A DNA stretch of 64,000 nucleotides from Micromonospora violae. GTDB lineage: Bacteria; Actinomycetota; Actinomycetes; Mycobacteriales; Micromonosporaceae. Of the stretch, positions 31,409 to 39,395 are shown piece after piece; positions within the stretch are counted from its first letter, which is position 1; each line of letters starts with the position of its first letter. The notes beneath the pieces are model-generated. The model made no database searches, had not been told where the DNA came from, and saw nothing but the letters and a program-made list of their open reading frames with translations. Location: assembly GCF_004217135.1 (NCBI RefSeq), contig NZ_SHKK01000001.1, forward strand, positions 3,348,001 through 3,412,000, written 5' to 3'. The position numbers and the translations under genes are program-made.

Positions 31409-34372
31409 GTGTCCCATCCCTCCCCCTTGGCGGCCGCCCAGCACCGAGCCCTCGCCCTGCGCGCCGCGGGCGATCTCAGCGCCGCCCGGCACCTGCTCGC
31501 GGGGGCCGTCGAGTCCGCTCCCCCGCCGTACGGCGTCGATCATCCCGAGGTGCTGCACACCGCGCATCTGCTGGCCCGGCTGCACCGGGAGGGGGACGAC
31601 CCGCTCACCGCCCGCCGGGTGTTGGAGGAGGCGTTCGCGGCGGGTGAGCGGCGCTGGGAGCACTCCGACCCGCTGATGCTCGCGCTCGCCTTCGAGCTGG
31701 CCGAGGTGTCGGAGGAGCTCGGTAACCGGCACGAGGCCCGCCGCAACTACACCCGGGTCGCCACGGCTGGGCCCGCCGCGCTCGGGGAGAACCACCCGGC
31801 GGTACGCGCCGCCCGCGATTATCTGGGCCCGTCCCCGTCGACTCCGGGCGAGCAACACCCGACGCCCGGTTCGGCCGCGACGACCGAATCGGGTGCCCGG
31901 TCGGCGCTCTCCGGTCCCACCCTGTCGCTGGCGACCCTCGCCGCCATGCGACCTTCCGCCAGCGGCCAGCCGCCCGCCGTGTCACCCTGGGCACCGCCGC
32001 AACCGCCGGCCCCGCCCCCACCAGACCCTTCGGCGGTACGCGCACCAGCCACACCCCCGTTGCCGAGCAATGCCACTGCCGCACCGGTTCCAGCCCTTCG
32101 GGCGACTAGCGTTCCGGCGGCGGCTTCCTCGGTCGCGGCAGCGCAGCCCGGTCCCCAGACGGCCGCACCCGGACCTGTGATGCCGCAGCGCCCGCGCGCC
32201 GAAGCGCCACCGTCGACGAATGCGATGTCGCTCGGCTCACGGGTGAGCGGGCTCCCTCCTGCGAGTGCGCGACCGCCGATCCAGCACGCCGACCAGCACC
32301 CACCCGAGCGCGCGGTGCCGCCGCGTCAACGCACCAACGCGCAACCGCCTGGACCGGTGCGACCGGGTGTCGACCCGCAATCACACCAAGCCGCGACGCC
32401 GCCCGGTCAGCACCCCGCCGAGCAACCGCCCCGGCCGGCGGTCGATCCGATGCCCCGGCCCAGGGCTGAGGGCCCGCCGGCAGGGCAGGGACCCTCGCAC
32501 CGGCCTCCGTCCGGGCCAGCCGTGGCACCGCGCCAGCGGGCAGGCGACCAGGCGGCCAACGTGCCGCCCCCGCCCTCGGCCCCAACCGCCCCGGCGCCGA
32601 GCGCCCCACCGGTAACACCGGCGGCGCCGGCACCTCGTTGGGACAACCCCACCATCCAGGTACGGCAGATCGAGCCGCTGCTCGCCGAGGAGGCCGCCCG
32701 AGCCGCCGCCCGGCCATCCACGTCACCCGAATCGCACAATGTGTCCGCCGACGCGGCGACATCATCGGGCAGGCCCACGCTGCCCGGCGAGCGTCCGGGG
32801 CCGGCGTACCCGGTGAGCGGACCACCGGCCCAGCCCGTCAACGCACCGCTGGTGACCCCGCATCCGATCTCCGCGCCCCCCAGCGAGCCGTACCCGGTCT
32901 CCGGACCACCAGCCCAGCCATACCCGGTCTCCGCACCACCCGGCTACGGCCCACCCGTCTCCGCACCACCCGGCTACGGCCCACCCGTCTCCGCACCACC
33001 CGGACACACCTACCCGGTGTCCGCGCCGCCGGGCTACGGCCCACCCGTCTCCGCGCCGCCGGGCTACGGTCCACCCGTCTCCGCACCACCCGGCTACGGT
33101 CCACCCGTCTCCGCACCACCCGGACACACCTACCCGGTGTCTGCACCGCCTGGTTTCGGGCCACCGGTCTCCGGGCTGCCCTACGGACCGCCCGTCTCCG
33201 CGCCTCCGGTGAGCGCACCACCCGTACCGCCGTGGGGGTTGACCGCACCGCCCTGGAGCAGCAGCGCCCCACCGCAGCCCCTGCCCACTCCGGCTGCCGA
33301 CCCCACCGACCAGACCACGACGCCGACGCCCACGGAGGGGCAGGCCGTCACCGCCGGGCAGACCACAACGGCTGGGCAGGCCGCAACGGCCGGGCCGACC
33401 ATGGTGGATGCGGGCGGCACCGGTGCGGGCGGCGACTCCGGGCTGGGCATCCTCGACGTCCCGGTGGTGCCGACCGAGCAGGCGCGTAGCGCGCTGTCCG
33501 ACCAGACCGTGGTAATCCCGTCCGTGCCGTCGCGGGGCGGCCCGGCCGCAGGTGAGGTCGGTCCGGGCTGGCCCGCCGCCCAGCCCGCCCCGACTGCCGC
33601 CCAGGCGAACTCCACGCCGGCGAGCCCCACTGCTGCTCAGGCGAGCGTCACCGCCGTCCAGGCGGACCCGAGCCGCGCTCAGGCAAGCTCCGTGGCGCAG
33701 CCGGTCTGGTCACCGGGCGTCGACCCAGCACTCGCCCCACCAGCCGCATCGCCGGCGGTGCAGCAGTACCACCACCAGGCGCCCCACCAGCCGTATCCGG
33801 TCCAGGAGCAGCACCCGAACCAGGCGTTGTACCCGGGCCAGCAGTACCACCCGGCACCGGACGCGTACCGGCCGGCGTACGCCGATGATGGTGGGTCGAA
33901 GGGCCGCAACCGGGCGGCGGTGATCGGCGCGGTCGCGGCGGCCGGGGTGGCCGTCGTGGCGGTGGTCGGCCTCGGTGCGGTGGTGCTGACCCGCGACGAT
34001 CCGCCGCCGGCCGGGACCGCGCCGACGGCGGCGGCCCCGGCGTCGACGGCGGCCGGGCCCGCGCCGGGCGACCTGAGGTTGCGCGACGATTCGGCCACGA
34101 TCACGTTGACCTGGACCGATCCGACCGGCGGTGCGGTGCCGTTCATGGTCGCCGCCGGCCGGGCCGGGCAGGCGCTGGGCGTGATCGCCACGGTGGACCC
34201 GGGCCGGACGAGTTACACGGTCAACGGGTTGAACTCCCGGGTTGATCACTGTTTCACCGTGTTGGCGGTCTATTCGACTGACAGCTTTGCGACTTCGGGG
34301 CAGGTCTGCACCGCGCGGGAGCGCGGAGGCGCGCCGAGCGGGGAACCGTCGGAGCGACCGTCGCCGCGCTGA
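31409..34372 (+). CDS. TPR-containing, proline-rich single-pass membrane protein with a C-terminal FN3-like domain
   Basis: 987 aa from a GTG. Residues ~5-140 form TPR-like helices (AAQHRALALRAAGDLSAARH, then FELAEVSEELGNRHEARRNY). Residues ~145-825 are a long Pro/Ala-rich, probably disordered stretch that includes eight 10-residue repeats of the PGYGPPVSAP type. A transmembrane helix follows at about 835-857 (AVIGAVAAAGVAVVAVVGLG), then a fibronectin-III-like domain (ITLTWTDPTGGAVPF, YTVNGLNSRVDHCFTVLAVY). The predicted layout is cytoplasmic TPR and proline arm with an extracytoplasmic FN3. It heads a run of five same-strand genes with an FN3 protein, MoxR, DUF58 and a TgpA-like protein. Function unknown. 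Confidence 0.85.
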   Translation: MSHPSPLAAAQHRALALRAAGDLSAARHLLAGAVESAPPPYGVDHPEVLHTAHLLARLHREGDDPLTARRVLEEAFAAGERRWEHSDPLMLALAFELAEVSEELGNRHEARRNYTRVATAGPAALGENHPAVRAARDYLGPSPSTPGEQHPTPGSAATTESGARSALSGPTLSLATLAAMRPSASGQPPAVSPWAPPQPPAPPPPDPSAVRAPATPPLPSNATAAPVPALRATSVPAAASSVAAAQPGPQTAAPGPVMPQRPRAEAPPSTNAMSLGSRVSGLPPASARPPIQHADQHPPERAVPPRQRTNAQPPGPVRPGVDPQSHQAATPPGQHPAEQPPRPAVDPMPRPRAEGPPAGQGPSHRPPSGPAVAPRQRAGDQAANVPPPPSAPTAPAPSAPPVTPAAPAPRWDNPTIQVRQIEPLLAEEAARAAARPSTSPESHNVSADAATSSGRPTLPGERPGPAYPVSGPPAQPVNAPLVTPHPISAPPSEPYPVSGPPAQPYPVSAPPGYGPPVSAPPGYGPPVSAPPGHTYPVSAPPGYGPPVSAPPGYGPPVSAPPGYGPPVSAPPGHTYPVSAPPGFGPPVSGLPYGPPVSAPPVSAPPVPPWGLTAPPWSSSAPPQPLPTPAADPTDQTTTPTPTEGQAVTAGQTTTAGQAATAGPTMVDAGGTGAGGDSGLGILDVPVVPTEQARSALSDQTVVIPSVPSRGGPAAGEVGPGWPAAQPAPTAAQANSTPASPTAAQASVTAVQADPSRAQASSVAQPVWSPGVDPALAPPAASPAVQQYHHQAPHQPYPVQEQHPNQALYPGQQYHPAPDAYRPAYADDGGSKGRNRAAVIGAVAAAGVAVVAVVGLGAVVLTRDDPPPAGTAPTAAAPASTAAGPAPGDLRLRDDSATITLTWTDPTGGAVPFMVAAGRAGQALGVIATVDPGRTSYTVNGLNSRVDHCFTVLAVYSTDSFATSGQVCTARERGGAPSGEPSERPSPR
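32941..33180 (+). repeat. Eight tandem 30-bp coding repeats (PGYGPPVSAP)
   Basis: Units start every 30 bases from 32941 to 33151, each encoding a variant of GYGPPVSAPP. The third and seventh units read GHTYPVSAPP instead, and the last begins GFG, so the pattern is GYG-GYG-GHT-GYG-GYG-GYG-GHT-GFG. Silent differences between units show divergence after duplication. It is an in-frame protein repeat, not a CRISPR array. Confidence 0.9.
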
Positions 34373-34566
34373 AGTCGAGGGGAACCACGCCGGGCGGCGC
34401 CGGCAACCGGGGTGAGCTGGGCGTCCACACCGCACACGCTCGGTATCCACAGGGGTGACGGTGCGGGTTCCCCCGTCACCACCAGCACCATATGATGGCA
34501 CCCGGCTCAGGGGAGGGGTCGCCGCGAGGCGCGCCACCTGCCACGACTCACGGGAGGCAGCCGGCT

Positions 34567-37191
34567 GTGGCCAGCATCGACGACGCCGTACAGACCGAGG
34601 CTCCCCGCTCCCGGTCCCGGCTGCGCGGCGGGTTGGTGACCGTCGGCACGGTGGCCGCGCTGCTGGCCGCCATGGGCCTGACCGTTCTCGGGTTGGGCGC
34701 GGCGGACAACGCGGTGGCCAACTACGACGCGAGTTCCTGGTTGTGGAGCGCGGCGCGCAGCGAGTTGGCCCGGGTCAACGGGGTCACCGCGCGGGTGGAC
34801 ACCCGCACCGAGATCCCCGCGGCCCGGCAGCACCCGATGCAGATCACCCAGACCGACCGGCTGCTGCTCCTGCGTGACCTGCAGACCGGGCAGATCAGCT
34901 CACTGGACCTGGCCACCCTCCAGCTGAGCGCGACCACCCGGACCACCCCCGGTCTGGGCGTGAGTGTGGCCCTGCACGAGGACGCGGCGTTCGTCGTCGA
35001 CGCCGTGCAGGGCATCGTGCGGCAGCTCGACCCGCGGTCGTTGACTCCGGTCGGTGAACCGGTGCGCTATCCGCCGGGCATCACCGGCGGCACCTTCGAC
35101 GGGAAGGGTCGGCTCTGGATCGCGGTGCCCAGTCAGGGCACCGTCTCGGCGATCACCGCGGCCAAGCTGCCGTCCGCGCCGGCGTCGGCCGCGCCCGCGG
35201 GTGCCGGGCTCAGCCCGCAGCAGGTCGAGTCGTACGACGTCGCTGACGCCAGCCACGACCTGGCCGTGTCCACCCTGGACGATGGTGTGGTGGTGCTCGA
35301 CCGGACGGCCGGCAGGTTGGTGCGGGTGCAGGGCGGTGAGGTTCACCCGACGCCGCTGACGCTGTCGGGCACGGCGGCGCTGCCGACGCGCACCAGCGGC
35401 TCCCGGGTGCCGGTCACGGTGACCGCCGACCGGCGGGTGCTGGTGGTGGGTGACGGTGGGCAGGAGAGCGCATTCACCGTGCCGGGTGAGGGGGATCGGC
35501 TCAGTCCGGCGGTGGCCTGGGCGGACCGGTTCTACTGTGCCGACGAGGCCACCGGCACCATCTACTCCTTCGACGCGGCCGGTCAGCTGGTCGAGACCAT
35601 CCGCGGGCGGGCCAACGGGCCGCTGGAGCTGGAGGTCCGGGAGAACCACCTGTTCATCAACGCCCCCGACTCGGCGACCGCGCGGGTGGTGGACGACAAG
35701 CACCAGGTGCGCGAGGTCAACAAGTACGCCAACGATGTGCTCGGCGGCGACCCGCCGCCGGTTGCCCCGCCGCCGCCTCCGCCGAAGAAGCCCCGGGTGG
35801 GTAAGCCGAGCGCCCCGCGCAGCGTCACCGCCGCCGCCGGCAACGCCCAGGCGCGGGTGAGTTGGCGTCCGGCCGCCGCCAACGGCGCCGAGATCATCAA
35901 GTACGTGGTGGAGGGCGCCGACCAGCGTCTGGAGGTGGGCGCCAACCAGCGTGCGGTGGAGGTCAAGGGTCTGACCAACGGCGAGACGTACCGGTTCTCG
36001 GTGCACGCTGTCAACGCCAAGGGTGACGGTCCGGCGCGCACCAGCAACCCGGTGACGCCGACCGCCGCGGTGCCCGACCCGCCGGCGAGCGTCACCGCGC
36101 AGGAACGCCCGGACGGCACGGTGCTGGTGAAGTGGCCGGCCGCGAACGGGCAGGGCAACGCCATCGCGAGGTACGCGGTGACGGCCAGTTCGGCGGGGAC
36201 GAACGCGCCGGCCGGCGAGTCGACCAAGACGGAGCTGGTGGTGCCCGCCGGTGAGTTGGAGTACGGCACCCAGTACGCGTTCACCGTGGTGGCGGTCAAC
36301 AGCAAGGGCGCCGGGTCGGCGGCGTCGCCGGTCAGCAACACGGTGGTGCCGTTCGCGGCGCCCGGTCGGCCGCTGGAGTTGCGCGCCGGCACGGTCGCCA
36401 ACCAGCCGGGTGCGGTGACGGTGCAGTGGGCACCGGCCGAGGCCAACGGTCGGCCGGTGACGAAGTACCTGGTGGACGTGGGTGGGCGGGTCAGCGAGGT
36501 GACTGAGACCCGCACGACCGTCACCGGGCTGGGCAACGGCCAGAACGTCACGGTGAAGGTGAAGGCGGTCAACGAGGCGGGGCCGGGCCCGGAGGCCACC
36601 GCGACCGCCCGTACGGTCGCCGAGCCCCGGGTCACCGTGACCGGTTCGTCGTCGACGGCGACCGGGGCGACTGTCACGTTCACCGTGGACGCTGGCGGCG
36701 GTCAGGCCGCCTGCTCGCTGAGCACGCCGGGTGAGCCGGCGAAGGCCGGGGCGTGCTCCAGCATCACGATGACGGGCCTCACGCCGGGCACCGACTACAC
36801 GTTCACGGTGACGGCCACCAACGCCGCCGGTAAGGGCACGGCGAAGACGGGCGAGAAGACGCTGCCGCTGTACGGCATCGCGACGTGCCGCAACGGCGCG
36901 TCCGGGCCCGAGGCGACCTACTGTGACCGGGACCGGGACGGCCGCAACGGCAACGAGATCTTCTCGGTCGCCCGGCAGGACAACGACAAGCAGGTGGGCT
37001 GGGCGAAGCCTGGCAGCCGACTCCAGGCGTACTGCAAGAAGTCTGGTGAAGAGGTCTACGCCTACATCTACAACAACGACAAGCGCAGCACCTGGTGGGT
37101 GCAGGTCAACTACGAGGGAAAGAACTACATCCCGTGGGCCTGGCTCAACCTGGAGGGCGGCGACAACATCAACACCCTGCCCACCTGCTGA
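34567..37191 (+). CDS. Membrane-anchored protein with a beta-propeller-like region and three FN3 domains
   Basis: 874 aa from the GTG at 34567, which is preceded by GGGAGG. A signal-anchor helix lies near residues 23-45 (GLVTVGTVAALLAAMGLTVL). Residues ~60-400 contain repeated short beta-strand motifs (LLLRDLQTGQISSLDLATLQ; GVVVLDRTAGRLVRV; TGTIYSFDAAGQ) like a propeller of the SMP-30/NHL type. A proline hinge (PPPVAPPPPPPKKP) leads to three FN3 domains (~430-690), and an Ig/FN3-like and cysteine-containing tail ends in NTLPTC. It lies 194 bases after the TPR gene and 27 bases before the MoxR gene, so one transcript is likely. An extracellular scaffold or sensor is a reasonable guess; the true function is unknown. 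Confidence 0.85.
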   Translation: MASIDDAVQTEAPRSRSRLRGGLVTVGTVAALLAAMGLTVLGLGAADNAVANYDASSWLWSAARSELARVNGVTARVDTRTEIPAARQHPMQITQTDRLLLLRDLQTGQISSLDLATLQLSATTRTTPGLGVSVALHEDAAFVVDAVQGIVRQLDPRSLTPVGEPVRYPPGITGGTFDGKGRLWIAVPSQGTVSAITAAKLPSAPASAAPAGAGLSPQQVESYDVADASHDLAVSTLDDGVVVLDRTAGRLVRVQGGEVHPTPLTLSGTAALPTRTSGSRVPVTVTADRRVLVVGDGGQESAFTVPGEGDRLSPAVAWADRFYCADEATGTIYSFDAAGQLVETIRGRANGPLELEVRENHLFINAPDSATARVVDDKHQVREVNKYANDVLGGDPPPVAPPPPPPKKPRVGKPSAPRSVTAAAGNAQARVSWRPAAANGAEIIKYVVEGADQRLEVGANQRAVEVKGLTNGETYRFSVHAVNAKGDGPARTSNPVTPTAAVPDPPASVTAQERPDGTVLVKWPAANGQGNAIARYAVTASSAGTNAPAGESTKTELVVPAGELEYGTQYAFTVVAVNSKGAGSAASPVSNTVVPFAAPGRPLELRAGTVANQPGAVTVQWAPAEANGRPVTKYLVDVGGRVSEVTETRTTVTGLGNGQNVTVKVKAVNEAGPGPEATATARTVAEPRVTVTGSSSTATGATVTFTVDAGGGQAACSLSTPGEPAKAGACSSITMTGLTPGTDYTFTVTATNAAGKGTAKTGEKTLPLYGIATCRNGASGPEATYCDRDRDGRNGNEIFSVARQDNDKQVGWAKPGSRLQAYCKKSGEEVYAYIYNNDKRSTWWVQVNYEGKNYIPWAWLNLEGGDNINTLPTC

Positions 37192-37218
37192 AACACCAGG
37201 CAAGGAGCACCACCGACC

Positions 37219-38214
37219 GTGAACACCCACGAGCCGCTCACCCAGCCGGAGGTGCAGGGTTTCGCCGCCCTGGCCGCCCGGCTGGCCGAGAACGTCAACG
37301 CGGTGGTGCTCGGCAAACCGCAGGTGGTCCGGTTGGCGCTGACCGCGCTGTTCGCCCAGGGGCACGTGCTGCTGGAGGACGTGCCCGGGGTCGGGAAGAC
37401 GACCCTGGCCCGCGCCATCGCGGCCACGGTGAAGGGTCAGTGGCGGCGCATCCAGTTCACGCCTGACCTGCTCCCCTCGGACGTGTCCGGTGTGACGATC
37501 TTCAACCAGGCGAGTCGGGACTTCGAGTTTCACCCGGGGCCGGTCTTCGCCAACATCGTCATCGCCGACGAGATCAACCGGGCGTCGCCGAAGACCCAGT
37601 CGGCGCTGCTGGAGGTGATGGAGGAACGCACCGTCACCGTGGACGGGGTCCGGCACCCGGTGCCGTCGCCGTTCCTGGTGGTGGCCACGCAGAACCCGGT
37701 GGAGATGGACGGCACCTACCGGCTGCCCGAGGCGCAGTTGGACCGGTTCCTGGTGAAGCTGTCCGTGGGGTACCCGGACGAGGCGGTCGAGGTCGAGGTG
37801 CTGCGCGGTGCGACGGTGCGCTCCCCCGAGGCGCTCGCCCCGATCACCGACACCGCCACCGTCGGGGAGATGGTCCGGATGGCCCGCCGGGTGCACATCG
37901 CCGAGCCGCTCTACGCGTACGCGGTGCGGCTGGCCGCGGCCACCCGCACCCACCCGCAGGTCCGGGTCGGGGTCAGCCCCCGGGGCGTGATCGCGTTGAC
38001 CCGCGCGGCGTGCGCGTACGCGCTGATCGACGGGCGGGGCTGGATCATGCCGGAGGACCTGAAGGCGCTCGCCGAGGCGGTGTTCGCGCACCGGCTACTC
38101 CTCACCCCGGACGCCCAGGTGCGCGGGGTGACCGCCGCGGAGGTGTTGCGGCAGGCCGTCGCCTCGGTGCCGGTGCCGCTGCCGTCGGGGCAACCCGCTC
38201 CGGTGCAGGGCTGA
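37219..38214 (+). CDS. MoxR-family AAA+ ATPase
   Basis: 331 aa from a GTG with AAGGAG upstream. Walker A is EDVPGVGKTTLARA (about residues 54-67) and Walker B with its MoxR signature is VIADEINRASPKTQSALLEV (about 115-134). The segment VATQNPVEMDGTYRLPEAQL is the usual sensor region, and FLVKLSVGYPDEAVEVEVL is typical of the family. MoxR ATPases act as chaperones that activate partner proteins, commonly encoded beside DUF58 and transglutaminase-like membrane proteins, exactly as here. It probably works with the two downstream products. Confidence 0.95.
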   Translation: MNTHEPLTQPEVQGFAALAARLAENVNAVVLGKPQVVRLALTALFAQGHVLLEDVPGVGKTTLARAIAATVKGQWRRIQFTPDLLPSDVSGVTIFNQASRDFEFHPGPVFANIVIADEINRASPKTQSALLEVMEERTVTVDGVRHPVPSPFLVVATQNPVEMDGTYRLPEAQLDRFLVKLSVGYPDEAVEVEVLRGATVRSPEALAPITDTATVGEMVRMARRVHIAEPLYAYAVRLAAATRTHPQVRVGVSPRGVIALTRAACAYALIDGRGWIMPEDLKALAEAVFAHRLLLTPDAQVRGVTAAEVLRQAVASVPVPLPSGQPAPVQG

Positions 38215-38228
38215 CCGGCAGCACCGCG

Positions 38229-39395
38229 ATGGGGATCACCGCCCGGGGAGTCGGGCTGCTCGTCGCCGCCGTCCTGCTGCTGGGGGCGGGTTTCCGGTTC
38301 GCGTACCCCGAGTTGACGCTGCTCGGCGCGGCGGCCGGCGCGGCCGTCGGCTACGCCGCGCTGGTCGCCCTCTGGCGGCCCCGGTTGACGGTGACCCGCC
38401 GGGCGGACCCGGACCGGGTGGCGCGCGGCGAGCCGGCGAACATGACGTTGACCGTGCGTAACACCGGCCGGTTGCGGTCGGCGAACCTGCTGGCCGAGGA
38501 CCGGTGCGGCGACCGGAGTGTGCCGGTGCCGGTGCTGCGGTTGCGGCCCGGCCGCGACACCGAGGTCCGCTACGACGTGCCGACCGACCGTCGTGGGGTG
38601 GTGCCGGTCGGTCCGCTGCGGGTGACCCGCCGCGACCCGCTGGGGTTGGTGGCGCTGGCCCGCCCGTACGGTGCGGCGGTGCCGGTCTGGGTGCACCCCC
38701 GGATCCACCCGTTGACGGCGGTGCCCCGAGGGGCGGGGCGCAGCCTCGACGGCCGGGTGGACGGGGTCCCGCACGGGTCGATCACGTTCGACTCGCTGCG
38801 CGAGTACGTGGTCGGCGACGAGCTGCGCCGGGTGCACTGGCGCACCAGCGCCCGGGTGGGTGAGCTGATGGTGCGGGAGAACGTGGACACCAGCCTGCCG
38901 CGCCTGGTCGTCCTGTTGGACAACCGCGTGGCCGCGCACCCGGGGCGGGTCGGTGGGGTGGCGGAGTCGTTCGAGTCGGCCTGTGAGGCGGCGGCATCGG
39001 TCGTCACCGCCGCGCACCGCGCCGACCTGCCGGTGCTGCTGCTGGTGGCCGCCGTCGAGCCGACCGACGCACCCGACGGTGAGGCCGACGCCGCGCTCGG
39101 GCCGTTGGACCGGCTCGCCGCCGCCGACCTGTCCAGCGACGGGGACGCGGTGCGCGCGGCCACCACCCGGCTGCGGCAGGACCGGCTCGGCGACACGCTG
39201 ATCTTCCTGACCGGGCCGGGTGGCCGCGACGAGTTGGGGCACGTCGGGGCGCTGCGCGGGGCGTACCCGTCGGTGGTGGTCGGGGTGTTCGGCGCGACCG
39301 AACCGACCCCGCCGGGCGCCGCCGGCCTGGTGGTCGTCGACGCGGCGGACGGCGCGCAGTTCGCCGCCGAGTGGGACGGGGTACGCCGGTGGTGA
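38229..39395 (+). CDS. DUF58 domain-containing membrane protein
   Basis: 388 aa. Two N-terminal hydrophobic helices (GVGLLVAAVLLLGAGFRFAY and the AAAGAAVGYAALVAL segment) precede a CARDB-like beta region. The DUF58 signature follows: FDSLREYVVGDELRRVHWRT with SARVGELMVREN. The C-terminal third resembles a von Willebrand A fold. It starts 14 bases after MoxR and its TGA overlaps the next gene's GTG. The role is inferred from this conserved neighbourhood; the biochemical activity of DUF58 proteins is largely unknown. Confidence 0.92.
   Translation: MGITARGVGLLVAAVLLLGAGFRFAYPELTLLGAAAGAAVGYAALVALWRPRLTVTRRADPDRVARGEPANMTLTVRNTGRLRSANLLAEDRCGDRSVPVPVLRLRPGRDTEVRYDVPTDRRGVVPVGPLRVTRRDPLGLVALARPYGAAVPVWVHPRIHPLTAVPRGAGRSLDGRVDGVPHGSITFDSLREYVVGDELRRVHWRTSARVGELMVRENVDTSLPRLVVLLDNRVAAHPGRVGGVAESFESACEAAASVVTAAHRADLPVLLLVAAVEPTDAPDGEADAALGPLDRLAAADLSSDGDAVRAATTRLRQDRLGDTLIFLTGPGGRDELGHVGALRGAYPSVVVGVFGATEPTPPGAAGLVVVDAADGAQFAAEWDGVRRW

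Noticed and set aside
32941..33180. Regular 30-bp repeats that could look like a CRISPR array
   Set aside because: There are no spacers; the units are contiguous, in frame and encode a proline-rich protein repeat.
34900..38091. 1063-codon minus-strand open frame across the FN3 and MoxR genes
   Set aside because: It spans two well-supported plus-strand genes with clear domains and has no family resemblance.
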